Positions 42,878-51,698 are shown, counted from the first letter of the stretch. The stretch: 64,000 nucleotides of DNA from Streptomyces fulvorobeus (GCF_013167895.1 NZ_BLWC01000001.1:434001-498000); one strand, 5' to 3'. Numbers and translations are program-made. Notes: generated from the letters alone by a model not told the origin.

Positions 42878-43882
42878 GTGGTTGACCGTGGAAGGCCGGC
42901 GACGGCGGAGGCAGGCCGCGAGAACGTGTCCGACGCCGAGGCGGTCCTCCTCGAAGGGCTGCGGGTGGACGAGCAGCGGCCCGAGCAGCCCATCCTGCTG
43001 GACGGCGACGGCAAGCCGCTCGAGACCTGGCGGGAGAACCACCCGTACGAGGAGAAGCTGCGCCGCCAGCCGTACGAGCGGCAGAAACGCATACTCCAGA
43101 TCGAGATGCTCAAGCTCCAGAAGTGGGTGCGGGAGACCGGCCAGCGGATCGTGGTGGTGTGCGAGGGCCGCGACGCGGCCGGCAAGGGCGGCACCATCAA
43201 ACGTTTCACCGAGCGGCTCAATCCGCGCGGGGCCCGGGTGGTGGCGCTGGACAAGCCCACCGAGCGCGAGAGCGGTCAGTGGTACTTCCAGCGTTACGTC
43301 ACGCACCTGCCCGCCGCCGGGGAGATCGTCTTCTTCGACCGGTCCTGGTACAACCGCGCGGGCGTCGAGCGGGTCATGGGCTTCTGCACTCCCGAGGACT
43401 ACGAGCGGTTCTACACGCAGGCCCCGGCCTTCGAGAAGATGCTCACCGACGACGGGATCGTGCTGGTGAAGTTCTGGTTCTCGGTCTCGCGGGGCGAGCA
43501 GCGCACCCGGTTCGCCATCCGTCAGGTCGATCCCGTACGGCAGTGGAAGCTGTCCCCCACCGACCTGGCCTCCTTGGACCTGTGGGACGCCTACACCGAG
43601 GCGAAGGTCGACATGTTCCGCGCGACGGACTCTCCGCACGCGCCGTGGACCGTGGTGAAGAGCAACGACAAACGCCGCGGCCGGCTGGAGGCCATGCGCC
43701 ACCTGCTGCTGCGTTGCGACTACGACGCCCGGGACCCGGAGGTGGTCGGTGAGGCCGATCCGCTCATCATCGGCTCGGCCGACACCCTCTTGGAGAACGG
43801 CGAGGAGCCCACCGTCCTCTCCCCCACCCCGCTGTCGCCGCAGACCGAGGGTCCGGGCCGCCACCCGGACGAGAAGGACTGA
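42878..43882 (+). CDS. ppk2: Polyphosphate kinase 2
   Basis: PPK2 enzymes move phosphate between polyphosphate and nucleotides. The 334-residue protein contains the PPK2 Walker A (CEGRDAAGKGGTIKRFTE, about residue 92), the ERESGQWYFQRY block, the Walker B-like FFDRSWYNRAGVERVMGF (about 152) and the lid-region RRQPYERQKRILQIEMLKLQ helix before it. Size and motifs match single-domain PPK2 of the class I type (ADP/GDP phosphorylating), although the class cannot be fixed without structure. The GTG start has AAGGGG upstream. The C-terminal 30 residues are Pro/Gly/Glu-rich and likely disordered. It is followed by a strong terminator shared with the convergent SH3 gene. Confidence 0.94.
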   Translation: MVDRGRPATAEAGRENVSDAEAVLLEGLRVDEQRPEQPILLDGDGKPLETWRENHPYEEKLRRQPYERQKRILQIEMLKLQKWVRETGQRIVVVCEGRDAAGKGGTIKRFTERLNPRGARVVALDKPTERESGQWYFQRYVTHLPAAGEIVFFDRSWYNRAGVERVMGFCTPEDYERFYTQAPAFEKMLTDDGIVLVKFWFSVSRGEQRTRFAIRQVDPVRQWKLSPTDLASLDLWDAYTEAKVDMFRATDSPHAPWTVVKSNDKRRGRLEAMRHLLLRCDYDARDPEVVGEADPLIIGSADTLLENGEEPTVLSPTPLSPQTEGPGRHPDEKD

Positions 43883-44002
43883 CAAACGGGCCGGTCCTGG
43901 CGGGACGGCACACGGCTGACAACCGAGAGGGCTGGTGGCTCACAGCTCGCCGGCACCGCAGGATTCCGGTTCGCGGATCATGTTCCCGACTGGGGCGGCC
44001 TT

Positions 44003-44044
44003 CCGTGCCCCGCGCCCCGCCGACGTGCGGGGCGCGGGGCACGG
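44003..44044. terminator. Bidirectional terminator between ppk2 and the small SH3 gene
   Basis: A perfect 18-bp GC stem (44003-44020 with 44027-44044) and a 6-nt loop lie between convergent genes, 28 bp before the stop of the leftward gene. Confidence 0.8.
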
Positions 44045-44072
44045 CACGGCACGGCCAGGAAGATCACCGGGC

Positions 44073-44357
44073 TCAGCAGAACCAGCCGTTCTGCACCCAG
44101 CCGCGCCGGTTGATGTCCCCGTAGGCGAAACCGTAGACCCAGTCCCCGCCGCCCTGTTCCACCAGGAAGGTCTGGCCTCGGTACAAGGTCCCCATCCACG
44201 CTCCGTGAGGGGCGGTGACCCGGACGAAGAGGTCCTGGGCACAGACGGTTTCGCGTTGGCCCACGGTGCCGTTGTCGGCGGCGGCAGGGCTGACAGTCAT
44301 GACGGTGATCGCGGCAAGGGCCAGAGCCGGAGCGGCGAGCCTGCTGGTACGGGTCAT
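44073..44357 (-). CDS. Small secreted SH3-like protein
   Basis: The 94-residue precursor has a signal peptide (MTRTSRLAAPALALAAITVM to about residue 27, AAA cleavage) and a short mature domain of about 65 residues with a bacterial SH3-like pattern: VRVTAPHGAWMGTLYRGQTF, then WVYGFAYGDINRRGWVQNGW. Two Cys (VCAQ and the last residue) could form a disulfide. The ATG follows GAAGGA. It lies 31 bp downstream of another small secreted gene of similar design. SH3b domains usually bind cell-wall peptides; a wall-binding role is inferred. Confidence 0.8.
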   Translation of the reverse strand: MTRTSRLAAPALALAAITVMTVSPAAADNGTVGQRETVCAQDLFVRVTAPHGAWMGTLYRGQTFLVEQGGGDWVYGFAYGDINRRGWVQNGWFC

Positions 44358-44388
44358 GAGTGGTCCTTCCGTTCGTCGAGGCGCTCGA

Positions 44389-44715
44389 TCACCACGATCC
44401 GAAACCGCCCAGGCACTCCTGCCTGACGAAGCCCCAGTCGTTGGGCCCGAAGTCGAAGGTGGCCGCCCAGCCGTTGTAGACCGGGTGGGCACCGCGGGTG
44501 TGCCCGACCTTGTCACCGCGGAGCAGTACGCGTTTCAGGCCGACCGGACCTGACGCACTGTCATAGTTCGCGTAGAAGCTCGCACTGTCACAGACGATGA
44601 CCGCGTGCGTCGGAACTGTCGGCTCCGCCTGGGCGACACCTGCGGCGCTCAGGGCGAGGACGGCGGTCGCGGACAGAGCGACACCCTGCTTCAAGGTCAG
44701 GTTCATGACAAGCAT
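44389..44715 (-). CDS. Small secreted protein, likely SH3-like paralogue
   Basis: The 108-residue precursor has a signal peptide (LTLKQGVALSATAVLALSAA, cleavage after AQA) and a mature part of about 78 residues: one Cys near each end (VCDSASFY, ECLGG), a GLKRVLLRGDKVGHTRG segment like the RGxxF turn of SH3 domains, and a final GPNDWGFVRQECLGG like the GWVQNGW end of its neighbour. The mature region thus looks like a divergent tandem paralogue of the next gene downstream. The start is uncertain (ATG at 44715 or 44706; no strong ribosome site). Function unknown. Confidence 0.7.
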   Translation of the reverse strand: MLVMNLTLKQGVALSATAVLALSAAGVAQAEPTVPTHAVIVCDSASFYANYDSASGPVGLKRVLLRGDKVGHTRGAHPVYNGWAATFDFGPNDWGFVRQECLGGFGSW

Positions 44716-45167
44716 GGTGAGGGATGACGGCCTCCTCGTCCAGAGCACAGGACGGGCATCGAGTCCCTCACTCATGACGACAACGTTGTCGCGATTTGAG
44801 TGTTCAGTTTCGGTGGAGTTCCTCCATGAGCCAAGGGGTGCGCGGCGTCTGGAGCTGTCTTCCGGGACCCCGCTACGGGATGAGCGAGGAAGAGGGAAGC
44901 AGGGCTCGGGCCCCGAGCTCCCTGACGCCGGGCGAGCGTCCTGCTCCCAGCAAATCGCCTGAGGCGCAGGGGTGTCCGTCGATGTGGTCGACGGCGCAGA
45001 CGGCGAGGGCGCCTGATCGGCTCCGTTGCGTATCGGTCTCCGACCGATACGCAACGGAGGGACGTGCGCCCTCTTGACGTGCGCCGGACAGAGTGTGCAA
45101 TCTCATTGAAACCTGTTCGTTCCTGTTGGTTCACCAGGCGGTCCCTCCCTGCATCGGAGCTCCAGTC
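44716..45167. other. Divergent gap with a long perfect palindrome
   Basis: A 452-bp gap between a leftward secreted-protein gene and the rightward GH43 gene, with no convincing gene. It contains a 15-nt palindrome (GCTCGGG-C-CCCGAGC, 44904-44918) and the long inverted repeat at 45021-45059. Confidence 0.4.
45021..45059. promoter_or_regulatory. Perfect 18-bp inverted repeat upstream of GH43
   Basis: Arms at 45021-45038 and 45042-45059 are exact complements (CTCCGTTGCGTATCGGTC and its complement) around a 3-nt centre. It ends 108 bp before the GH43 start. As it lies between divergent genes, a terminator is not the obvious role; an operator or attenuator is possible. Confidence 0.5.
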
Positions 45168-46670
45168 ATGACTGTCAGAACAACCGGGCTCATCGCGAGG
45201 TCCTGTGCCTCGCTGCTGGCCGGCGGGCTCATCGCCATGCTCGTCCCCTCCGCCGCCGTCGCCGCTCCCGAGTACTCGACCTCCGAGGCGGGCAACCCCT
45301 TCGTCGACGGCTGGTACGCCGACCCGGACACCGAGGTCTACAACGGCCGTTACTGGGTCTTCCCCACGACGTCGAAGGGCTACTACGAGCAGACCTCGCT
45401 CGACGCGTTCTCCTCCACCGACATGGTCAACTGGACCAAACACCCCAACGTGCTGAACACGGCGAACATCTCCTGGGCCAAGTACGCCCTGTGGGCGCCG
45501 GCGCCGGTGCAGCGTAACGGGAAGTACTACCTCTACTTCGCGGCCAACGACATCCAGAACAACTCCCAGCTCGGCGGTATCGGCGTGGCCGTCGCCGACC
45601 GCCCCGAGGGGCCGTACAAGGACGCCCTCGGCAAGCCGCTGATCTCGCAGTTCCACAACGGTGCCCAGCCCATCGACCAGGACGTCTTCATCGACGACGA
45701 CGGTCAGGCGTACATGTACTACGGCGGCTGGCACCACGCCAACGTCGTCAAGCTCAACCCCGATATGACCAGCCTCGCGACCCATGCCGACGGATCGACC
45801 TACAAGGAGATCACTCCGGAGAACTACACCGAGGGCTCCTACATGTTCAAGCGCAACGGCCGGTACTACCTGATGTGGTCCGAGGGAGGGTGGACGGGCC
45901 CGGACTACTCCGTGTCCTACGCCATGTCCGACTCGCCCACCGGCCCCTTCAGGAAGCTCGACAAGGTACTCGCCCAGGACCCCGCCGTCGCCCGCGGCTC
46001 GGGCCACCACTCGGTCGTCAACGTGCCCGGTACCGACATCTGGTACATCGTCTACCACCGCCGCCCGCTCAGCGAGACGGACGGCAACCACCGTCAACTC
46101 GCCTACGACCGGCTGTACTTCAACTCCGACGGGACCATCCGGCGGGTGGCGATGCAGGTGAAGGACAACTTCGCCGACGGCAACGCGCTGGGCTGGAAGA
46201 CGTACGGCGGCTCCTGGTCGGTCCGCGACGGGCGCTACCGGGTGGAGAACGACCTCGGCGGCAAGGCGCTGCTCGACACCAACTTCGCCGACTTCACCTA
46301 TGACGCCGACGTGACGCTGAACTCGGGCGCCGGAGACGCCGGCCTGACGTTCCGCACGACCCGGCCATCGGTCGGCTGGGACAGCTACTCCGGCTACTAC
46401 GCGGGCATCGGCCCGAACGGCAGGGTCGTGCTCGGACGGGCCAATGACAACTGGACCCAGCTGGGGACCGCCCAGATGCCTATCGCCCCGGGCTCGACCC
46501 ACCGGTTGCGCGTCACGGCCGTCGGCTCCTCGATCAGGGTGTACGTCGACGACATGACGACACCGAAGATCTCCGTCACCGACTCCACGTACCCCAGCGG
46601 CGCGAACGGTGTCCGCGTCTTCAACACCTCCGCCTCCTTCGACAACGTGGCGGTCGGACAGGCACGCTGA
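45168..46670 (+). CDS. Secreted glycoside hydrolase family 43 protein
   Basis: GH43 enzymes cleave arabinose- or xylose-containing polysaccharides (arabinanase, arabinofuranosidase, xylosidase, galactanase). The 500-residue precursor has a signal peptide (MTVRTTGLIARSCASLLAGG, ending AVAAP), a five-bladed propeller (about residues 40-330) with the three expected acids in ADPDTEVYNG (base), DQDVFIDDDG (pKa modulator) and YTEGSYMFKRNG (acid), and a C-terminal jelly-roll like the LamG/DUF1080 type (about 340-500, DNFADGNALGWKTYGGSW). The signal peptide decides the ATG start. Monocistronic, with a strong terminator downstream. The exact substrate cannot be told. Confidence 0.93.
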   Translation: MTVRTTGLIARSCASLLAGGLIAMLVPSAAVAAPEYSTSEAGNPFVDGWYADPDTEVYNGRYWVFPTTSKGYYEQTSLDAFSSTDMVNWTKHPNVLNTANISWAKYALWAPAPVQRNGKYYLYFAANDIQNNSQLGGIGVAVADRPEGPYKDALGKPLISQFHNGAQPIDQDVFIDDDGQAYMYYGGWHHANVVKLNPDMTSLATHADGSTYKEITPENYTEGSYMFKRNGRYYLMWSEGGWTGPDYSVSYAMSDSPTGPFRKLDKVLAQDPAVARGSGHHSVVNVPGTDIWYIVYHRRPLSETDGNHRQLAYDRLYFNSDGTIRRVAMQVKDNFADGNALGWKTYGGSWSVRDGRYRVENDLGGKALLDTNFADFTYDADVTLNSGAGDAGLTFRTTRPSVGWDSYSGYYAGIGPNGRVVLGRANDNWTQLGTAQMPIAPGSTHRLRVTAVGSSIRVYVDDMTTPKISVTDSTYPSGANGVRVFNTSASFDNVAVGQAR

Positions 46671-46825
46671 CCCGACGTCCGAGGCAGGCACGGACGTTGC
46701 CGCGTTGCCGCGGAAACGGTTGTCGTCTGTGAGCGAGGCGCACTCCGGCGGTCCGCGGTCCCTGTCGGAGGAGGGCGACACGTCCTACGGAGGAGGAGGG
46801 GACGCCTGACGGGGATCACGGCACG

Positions 46826-46878
46826 CCGGCTGCGACGCGGTCGTTCTCCTGGCCGGAGAACGACCGCGTCGCAGCCGG
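46826..46878. terminator. Strong bidirectional terminator after GH43
   Basis: A perfect 24-bp stem (46826-46849 with 46855-46878) around a 5-nt loop lies between the convergent GH43 gene and the hypothetical membrane protein gene. Confidence 0.85.
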
Positions 46879-46888
46879 TACCGGGCTT

Positions 46889-47485
46889 TCACCGCATGGT
46901 GCATTCGCCTCGACGGCGCAGTTCGGCGACGGCCGCCGCGGCCCCCTTGGCGTACGGCCGTACGTCGGCGGTTGTCGGAGCCACCCGCCAGGCACCGTCC
47001 TCGGACACCATGAGCAGGGTGCCTGTGACCCCTCCGCCGCGCCAGTGGATCTCGACCGTGCGCCGGTCCACCGAAGCGGCCCTCTCCACCTCGAGGGGAA
47101 CGGCGAGCAGCGGATGACAGATCCGGTGGGTGCCGACATAGGTGTCACGCGGCACCTGGCGCCGGGCGTCCCCGCTCCATCCGTTCCAGGCCGCCGACCA
47201 GTCACCGCCCGAGAGAAGCCCGAGATGCGTCTGCGCCGCCGACCTGGCGGCCTGAAGGGCCGTCGCACCGTCCCCCGCCGAACGCCCCGAGGCGGTGGGC
47301 GATCCACCGGTGTCCTGGGCCCGGCTGACGAGCACCATCACGATCAGAACCACGATCACCGAACCGAACCGCAACAGCCGGGTACGCCGCGTGTGCCGGG
47401 CCCCCGGCACGGCGTCGACGGGCGCCCCGGGGGCGGTGAGGCCCGCCGGCGGCCCGTCAGCACGTCGGTGTACGAGTCTCTGCAT
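46889..47485 (-). CDS. Single-pass membrane protein of unknown function
   Basis: The 198-residue product has a basic cytosolic N terminus (1-35), a membrane helix (FGSVIVVLIVMVLVS, about 39-55) and an extracytoplasmic domain (about 75-190). The pattern of the latter (AQTHLGLLSGGDWSAAWNGW ... VEIHWRGGGVTGTLLMVSEDGAWRV) resembles NTF2-like or DUF4878-type domains with a final WRV strand. The ATG has GGAGAG upstream. I do not recognise a specific family. It lies 170 bp downstream of another secreted-protein gene on the same strand and may share its transcript. Confidence 0.6.
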   Translation of the reverse strand: MQRLVHRRADGPPAGLTAPGAPVDAVPGARHTRRTRLLRFGSVIVVLIVMVLVSRAQDTGGSPTASGRSAGDGATALQAARSAAQTHLGLLSGGDWSAAWNGWSGDARRQVPRDTYVGTHRICHPLLAVPLEVERAASVDRRTVEIHWRGGGVTGTLLMVSEDGAWRVAPTTADVRPYAKGAAAAVAELRRRGECTMR

Positions 47486-47655
47486 GGACGATCTCTCCGT
47501 CTCCGATGCCTTCGATGTCTCCGGGGCGAAGGCGAGGGCCGCGGGGGCCGGGGGGTGATCGCCCGGCCCCCGCGGCGGCTCTCGCCCGGCCGACCCGCGG
47601 TGGGAGGTCGGCCGGTGGTTTCCCGGTGCACGAAGCGCCGGGAGGCGCGGGATGG

Positions 47656-48372
47656 TCAGTTGGCGTAGCGGTTGGTGCCGTACTTCTTCACCAGGTCGGT
47701 GTTGGACGAGACGTTCATGTCCGCGATGAAGCGGATGGAGTCACGTGTCGCTTCCAGGGGCAGCGCGCTCTGGCCGGACCCTCCGAGCCTGTAGACCCAG
47801 GTGTGACCCGGGTCGATGCCGCGCTGTGCGAGCGGCACGTCGTGGAAGCCGAGCCGTGCGATGTAGAACGACGTTCCGTCACCCCGCTTGACCTCGAGGA
47901 AGTCCTGCTGCGGGTGGCCGAATGCCTGGGAGGCGCCGTAGTGGTGCTGGTCGGAGCCCGAGGGGGCGCGGAAGATCAGGACGCCGCAGTCCAGGTGGAT
48001 CGGCTTGCTGGAGCGGTTGACGAAGACCAGCTCCCGCACCCCGTAACCGCTGGTGCTGTCGGCCTTCACGCTGACGGAGAGCGGGACGTTGGAGGTGAAG
48101 GCTGTGGTGAGCGGCTCGCTCAGGATCGGGTTGGTGCCACCCAGGGGATAGCTGGGACTGGTGTGGCAGCGTTCCAGCGGAGTGGAGTACTGCGAGGCCC
48201 CGCCCGTCGGCAGTTGCTGAGTGAAGGTGCTCGGACCGCCGGAGACCACTGTGGTCTGTCCGGCGGCAGCGGTGGCCGGCCGGGAGAGAGTGAGTTGGAC
48301 GGCGACCGCGGCGAGCACCAGGGCCAGTGCGGCCAACGTGGCCAGCATCGGCCGTAGAGAGGTGGTGCGCAT
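47656..48372 (-). CDS. Secreted protein of unknown function with upstream CebR-like box
   Basis: The 238-residue precursor starts at an ATG with a textbook AGGAGGA site and has a signal peptide (LATLAALALVLAAVAVQL, cleavage near ATAAA). The mature part (about 205 residues) is beta-rich, with SVSVKADSTSGYGVRELVFVN, a Cys pair (RCHTS and LDCGV), an HHYG stretch, and no catalytic motif I recognise. A one-mismatch CebR operator lies about 120 bp upstream, and the divergent neighbour is a CebR-box endoglucanase. A role in cellulose use is therefore a reasonable guess, based on context alone. Confidence 0.65.
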   Translation of the reverse strand: MRTTSLRPMLATLAALALVLAAVAVQLTLSRPATAAAGQTTVVSGGPSTFTQQLPTGGASQYSTPLERCHTSPSYPLGGTNPILSEPLTTAFTSNVPLSVSVKADSTSGYGVRELVFVNRSSKPIHLDCGVLIFRAPSGSDQHHYGASQAFGHPQQDFLEVKRGDGTSFYIARLGFHDVPLAQRGIDPGHTWVYRLGGSGQSALPLEATRDSIRFIADMNVSSNTDLVKKYGTNRYAN

Positions 48373-48490
48373 GGGAGTTCCTCCTGAGCGGGCAGGGCGG
48401 ATGGGGAGGCGTGATCCGAGGGCCCGGATCACGCGGTGGGGACGGGAGTACGACGAAGCGGTCAGTCGGCTGCTGATCGAACCCGACTTG

Positions 48491-48504
48491 CGGGAGCGCT
48501 CCCA
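48491..48504. promoter_or_regulatory. CebR-like operator (one mismatch)
   Basis: CGGGAGCGCTCCCA differs at one position from the CebR (cellobiose-responsive LacI-family repressor) consensus TGGGAGCGCTCCCA of Streptomyces. It lies 119 bp upstream of the leftward secreted-protein gene. Confidence 0.65.
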
Positions 48505-48893
48505 CCGTGGACCGATGCCTAACTGTGGAGAGTGGGGACGCGATCGTCAACGGGTAAAACCTGACGTGAACAAGCCAAGAAGTTGACGTCCCGTACCTGG
48601 CCGACCTCGGCACGGGCGCAAGGCGGTCTGTTTCCGGAGTACGGCCGCCACCACGTCCGTCACGGACGACTCCCTGGTCAGCGCCCCCGTGCAAGCCTCC
48701 CGGAAGCGACTTGGGCCAGGGTGACGGAATTCGGCTCGATAAACCCTCACCCGGCGGCCAGAAGATGTTACGCGCCCGAGCCCTCGCCGTCCCGCAGCCC
48801 GGCGTCAACTCGGCGCCATCCCGGACGAGTTGTTCGGTCACAGGTCTTGTCAGTGCCTCCGTCCGTCCCTACAGTCCCGACCTAAGTAAGAAC

Positions 48894-48907
48894 TGGGAGC
48901 GCTCCCA
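48894..48907. promoter_or_regulatory. Perfect CebR operator upstream of the GH12 endoglucanase
   Basis: TGGGAGCGCTCCCA is an exact match to the CebR binding site and ends 27 bp before the GH12 start codon. Established work in Streptomyces shows CebR represses cellulase genes through this sequence until cellobiose or cellotriose is present. Confidence 0.88.
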
Positions 48908-48934
48908 CCCCCCACGCTTACGGAAAGGGTCCGC

Positions 48935-50068
48935 ATGAGTCCGCTACTCAACCGAGTCCGCTCCGCCCGCACCGCCCTCGCCACGATGGCGACAGTGCTG
49001 GCGTCGATGGCCGCTCTCGTGACGACGGCCGGGCCCGCCCAGGCCGACACCCTGATCTGCGACCAGTTCGGGTCCACGACGATCCAGGGCCGCTATGTGG
49101 TCCAGAACAATCGCTGGGGCACCAGTGCCACGCAGTGCGTCAACGCCACCGCGACCGGCTTCGAGCTCACCCGGGCCGACGGATCGGTCCCGACCAACGG
49201 GGCTCCCAAGTCCTATCCCTCGGTCTACAACGGCTGCCACTACACGAACTGCTCCCCCGGCACCAACCTGCCGATCCAGCTGAGCACGATCAGCAGCGCG
49301 CCCAGCAGCATCTCCTACGGCTACGTCTCCAACGCGGTCTACAACGCCTCGTACGACATCTGGCTGGACCCGACGCCCAAGAAGGACGGTGTGAGCAGGA
49401 CGGAGATCATGATCTGGTTCAACCGGGCCGGCGCCATCCAGCCGATCGGCTCGCGCGTCGGCACGGCGGCGGTGGGAGGCCGCACCTGGGAGATCTGGAC
49501 CGGCAGCAACGGTGCCAATGACGTCATCTCCTTCGTCGCACCGTCGGCGATCTCGAGCTGGAGCTTCGACGTCATGGACTTCGTCGACGCGACCGTGGCG
49601 CGCGGCATGGCCCAGCCCTCCTGGTACCTGACGAGCGTGCAGGCCGGGTTCGAACCCTGGCAGAACGGAGCGGGCCTGAAGGTCAACTCCTTCTCGTCGA
49701 CGGTCAACACGGGCGGCAGTGGTCCGAGTGACCCCGGCACACCGGCACCGGGCGCCTGCCGCGTCTCCTACGGCACCAGCTCCTGGCCGGGCGGCTTCAC
49801 CGCCAACGTCTCGGTCACCAACACGAGTACGGCGCCCGTGAACGGGTGGAAGACCGCCTTCACGCTCCCCGCGGGCCAGGCCGTAACCAGCGCCTGGAAC
49901 GCCACGGTCAGCCCGTCCTCCGGCGCGGTGACCGCGACGAACACGTCCTCCAACGCGCAGATACCTGCCGGCGGCACCCAGTCGTTCGGTTTCCAGGGCA
50001 CGTATACCGGAACGTTCGCCAAGCCGACGCAGTTCAGCCTCAACGGGACGGCGTGCACGGTGGCTTAG
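48935..50068 (+). CDS. Secreted GH12 endo-beta-1,4-glucanase with CBM2
   Basis: Retaining endoglucanase that cuts cellulose internally. The 377-residue precursor has a long signal peptide ending AQADT, a GH12 beta-jelly-roll (about residues 38-260) with the nucleophile Glu in SRTEIMIWFN and the acid/base Glu in FEPWQNG, a short Gly/Ser/Pro linker (about 262-275) and a C-terminal cellulose-binding module of family 2 (CRVSYGTSSWPGGFTANVSV to TACTVA) with the usual end Cys pair and exposed Trp. Size and order match the CelB-type endoglucanase of Streptomyces lividans. The start has GGAAAGGG upstream. A perfect CebR box just upstream implies induction by cello-oligosaccharides. Confidence 0.95.
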   Translation: MSPLLNRVRSARTALATMATVLASMAALVTTAGPAQADTLICDQFGSTTIQGRYVVQNNRWGTSATQCVNATATGFELTRADGSVPTNGAPKSYPSVYNGCHYTNCSPGTNLPIQLSTISSAPSSISYGYVSNAVYNASYDIWLDPTPKKDGVSRTEIMIWFNRAGAIQPIGSRVGTAAVGGRTWEIWTGSNGANDVISFVAPSAISSWSFDVMDFVDATVARGMAQPSWYLTSVQAGFEPWQNGAGLKVNSFSSTVNTGGSGPSDPGTPAPGACRVSYGTSSWPGGFTANVSVTNTSTAPVNGWKTAFTLPAGQAVTSAWNATVSPSSGAVTATNTSSNAQIPAGGTQSFGFQGTYTGTFAKPTQFSLNGTACTVA

Positions 50069-50183
50069 TACGCCAGGGGACCTGCTGTTCCGGCGGCGCC
50101 TCGCAGGAGTCGCACGTTTACCGCTCCGTGCGGAGGACGGCGCCATGGAACGGCGCCCCCGCGTGAGACAGCGCGTCTGAGGA

Positions 50184-50220
50184 CCGGTGGCCTGTGGTCG
50201 TTCTCACCGCAGGCCACCGG
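50184..50220 (+). terminator. Terminator downstream of GH12 endoglucanase
   Basis: A 15-bp stem with one G-T wobble (50184-50198 with 50206-50220) and a 7-nt loop. The surrounding 354-bp gap (50069-50422) holds no gene. Confidence 0.65.
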
Positions 50221-50422
50221 CTTCGCCCGCCCTCCACGGCGTGGGGCTCGCCCGGCCGCGGCTGATGTGGGATGCAGCAGGGCCGCACCGCTACTGAGAC
50301 CGTTCGGACCGCGGGCCGAACCGGCGACCCCGGCCTCGTCGGCCTCCTGGGGCAAGGGTTCTGTTCGGAAATGAGGCGAAGGTGCCGCATCGGCACCTGA
50401 ACCCGGACTGGAGGCTGCACAG

Positions 50423-51220
50423 ATGAAGAAGACCATGCTCGTCGCCCTCGTGGGGCTGCTGTCGGCGACGACCGCGCCCGTGTCGTGGGGCTCCGGCCCC
50501 GGCCCGGACCACCGTGCGGGGAAGTCCGAAGCGCGTACCTGCGCCTCGCGCACCCTGATGTTCTGCGAGGACTTCGCCGCCCTGCCGCCGGGCGAGGCCA
50601 AGGGCCGCGGCTGGACCACCGACAGCGCGAACGGCACACTGACCGTCGAGCGGGACGCCAGCCGCCACAGCAAGCACCTGCGCATCCGCACCGAGGACAA
50701 CGGCCGGGCGTTCCTGGAGGTCAGCGACGTGAAGCCGCCTGGCAACAGCTTCTGGGGCCGGGTACGTCTGCGCGTCGGCGCCTTCCCCGTCGCCCCCGAC
50801 TGGGCGCACTGGACCATGGTTGAGGCCACCGGTGAGGGACCGGGATACGTGCGCCCCCTGGGCGGGCAGTACGTACCCACGGCCGGGAAGAACCTGTGGG
50901 GCATCGGCTCCGACGGGGGCCCGACCGGCGACTGGACGGCCTGGCGCGAGTCGGCGCCGGCCCGCGCGGGCGTGTGGCAGTGCGTGGAGTGGCGGATGGA
51001 CGCCTCCGACAACGAGATCTCCCTCTGGATCGACGGCCGGGCCAAGCCGGAGCTCACCGTCTCCACCGGTCATCACGATGGCGCCGACACCGACTTCGTC
51101 TTCCCTCGGTTCGACACGGTGAAGATCGGCTGGCAGCTGTACCAGGGCAGCCCGAGCCCGTCCTCCTACGACGTGCGGATGGACGACATCGCGCTGGACG
51201 CCGACCGGATCGGCTGCTGA
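50423..51220 (+). CDS. Secreted jelly-roll (lectin/glucanase- or Cip1-like) protein
   Basis: The 265-residue precursor has a signal peptide (MKKTMLVALVGLLSATTAPV) and a mature domain with the strand pattern of concanavalin-like jelly rolls: FCEDFAALPPGEAKG at the start, WGRVRLRVGAF, WAHWTMVEATGEG, a central WQCVEWRMDASDNEISLWID and a final YDVRMDDIALDADRIGC. Two Cys pairs are likely. The layout resembles Cip1-like proteins (a cellulose-induced family) and LamG-like domains, but no catalytic residues can be assigned. It lies downstream of the GH12 endoglucanase after a terminator. A role in binding or cutting plant polysaccharide is inferred. Confidence 0.65.
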   Translation: MKKTMLVALVGLLSATTAPVSWGSGPGPDHRAGKSEARTCASRTLMFCEDFAALPPGEAKGRGWTTDSANGTLTVERDASRHSKHLRIRTEDNGRAFLEVSDVKPPGNSFWGRVRLRVGAFPVAPDWAHWTMVEATGEGPGYVRPLGGQYVPTAGKNLWGIGSDGGPTGDWTAWRESAPARAGVWQCVEWRMDASDNEISLWIDGRAKPELTVSTGHHDGADTDFVFPRFDTVKIGWQLYQGSPSPSSYDVRMDDIALDADRIGC

Positions 51221-51698
51221 ACAGGACCGCAACGGCACATGACGTCACCCCGGCCCGGGGGCGGGGCGGCCGGCAGCCTGAGTACCTCCTCGTACGTCTT
51301 CGCCTCCAGCCCGCGCCGCCGGGTCCACCACGGCCTGCCCCGGCCTGCTCGACCAGCTGAAGACCGGGTGCCCGAACCGGCCCTGCTCCGACGCCGACGA
51401 GAGCAGGGCGTCGTTCAGGTCCGGCCGCCAACCTGACCCGGGCCTCGCGGTCGACGGGGCTCCGGTCGGGGAGCTCCAGCTGTGCCACCTGCTGGGTGCG
51501 TACCGGCCGGGACCGTGGTGCGGCATGCCGTCGTCTCCCCCGTCGTCCCCGGCAGGGGGACGTGAAACGCCCTCGGAAGCCTGTGACTGGGGCCGCAGAG
51601 GATGACCGTCAGCAGGTGGGGCGGTGGAACCGCCCGCGCCACCAGCGGCACGGGACGCGCCTTCGCCTAAGAGCTCCGCGAGTTGGAGGAGGAAGAAC
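51221..51698. other. Gene-free stretch before doxX
   Basis: About 480 bp with no frame that shows signal, domain or ribosome-site support on either strand. Long minus-strand frames exist, as expected at this GC content, but their translations look like low-complexity shadows. Confidence 0.4.

Larger units (their letters stand above)
48373..48934. promoter_or_regulatory. Divergent promoter region with two CebR-like operators
   Basis: A 562-bp gap between two divergent secreted-protein genes with no supported gene inside. It holds two CebR-like palindromes, one near each gene (listed separately). Confidence 0.6.

Noticed and set aside
45021..45059. The long palindrome as a simple terminator
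   Set aside because: It lies between divergent starts, not after any gene I can support, and lacks a T tract.
51221..51698. Minus-strand frames starting MAQLELPDRS and similar
   Set aside because: No ribosome site, signal or recognisable motif; composition looks like a high-GC shadow.
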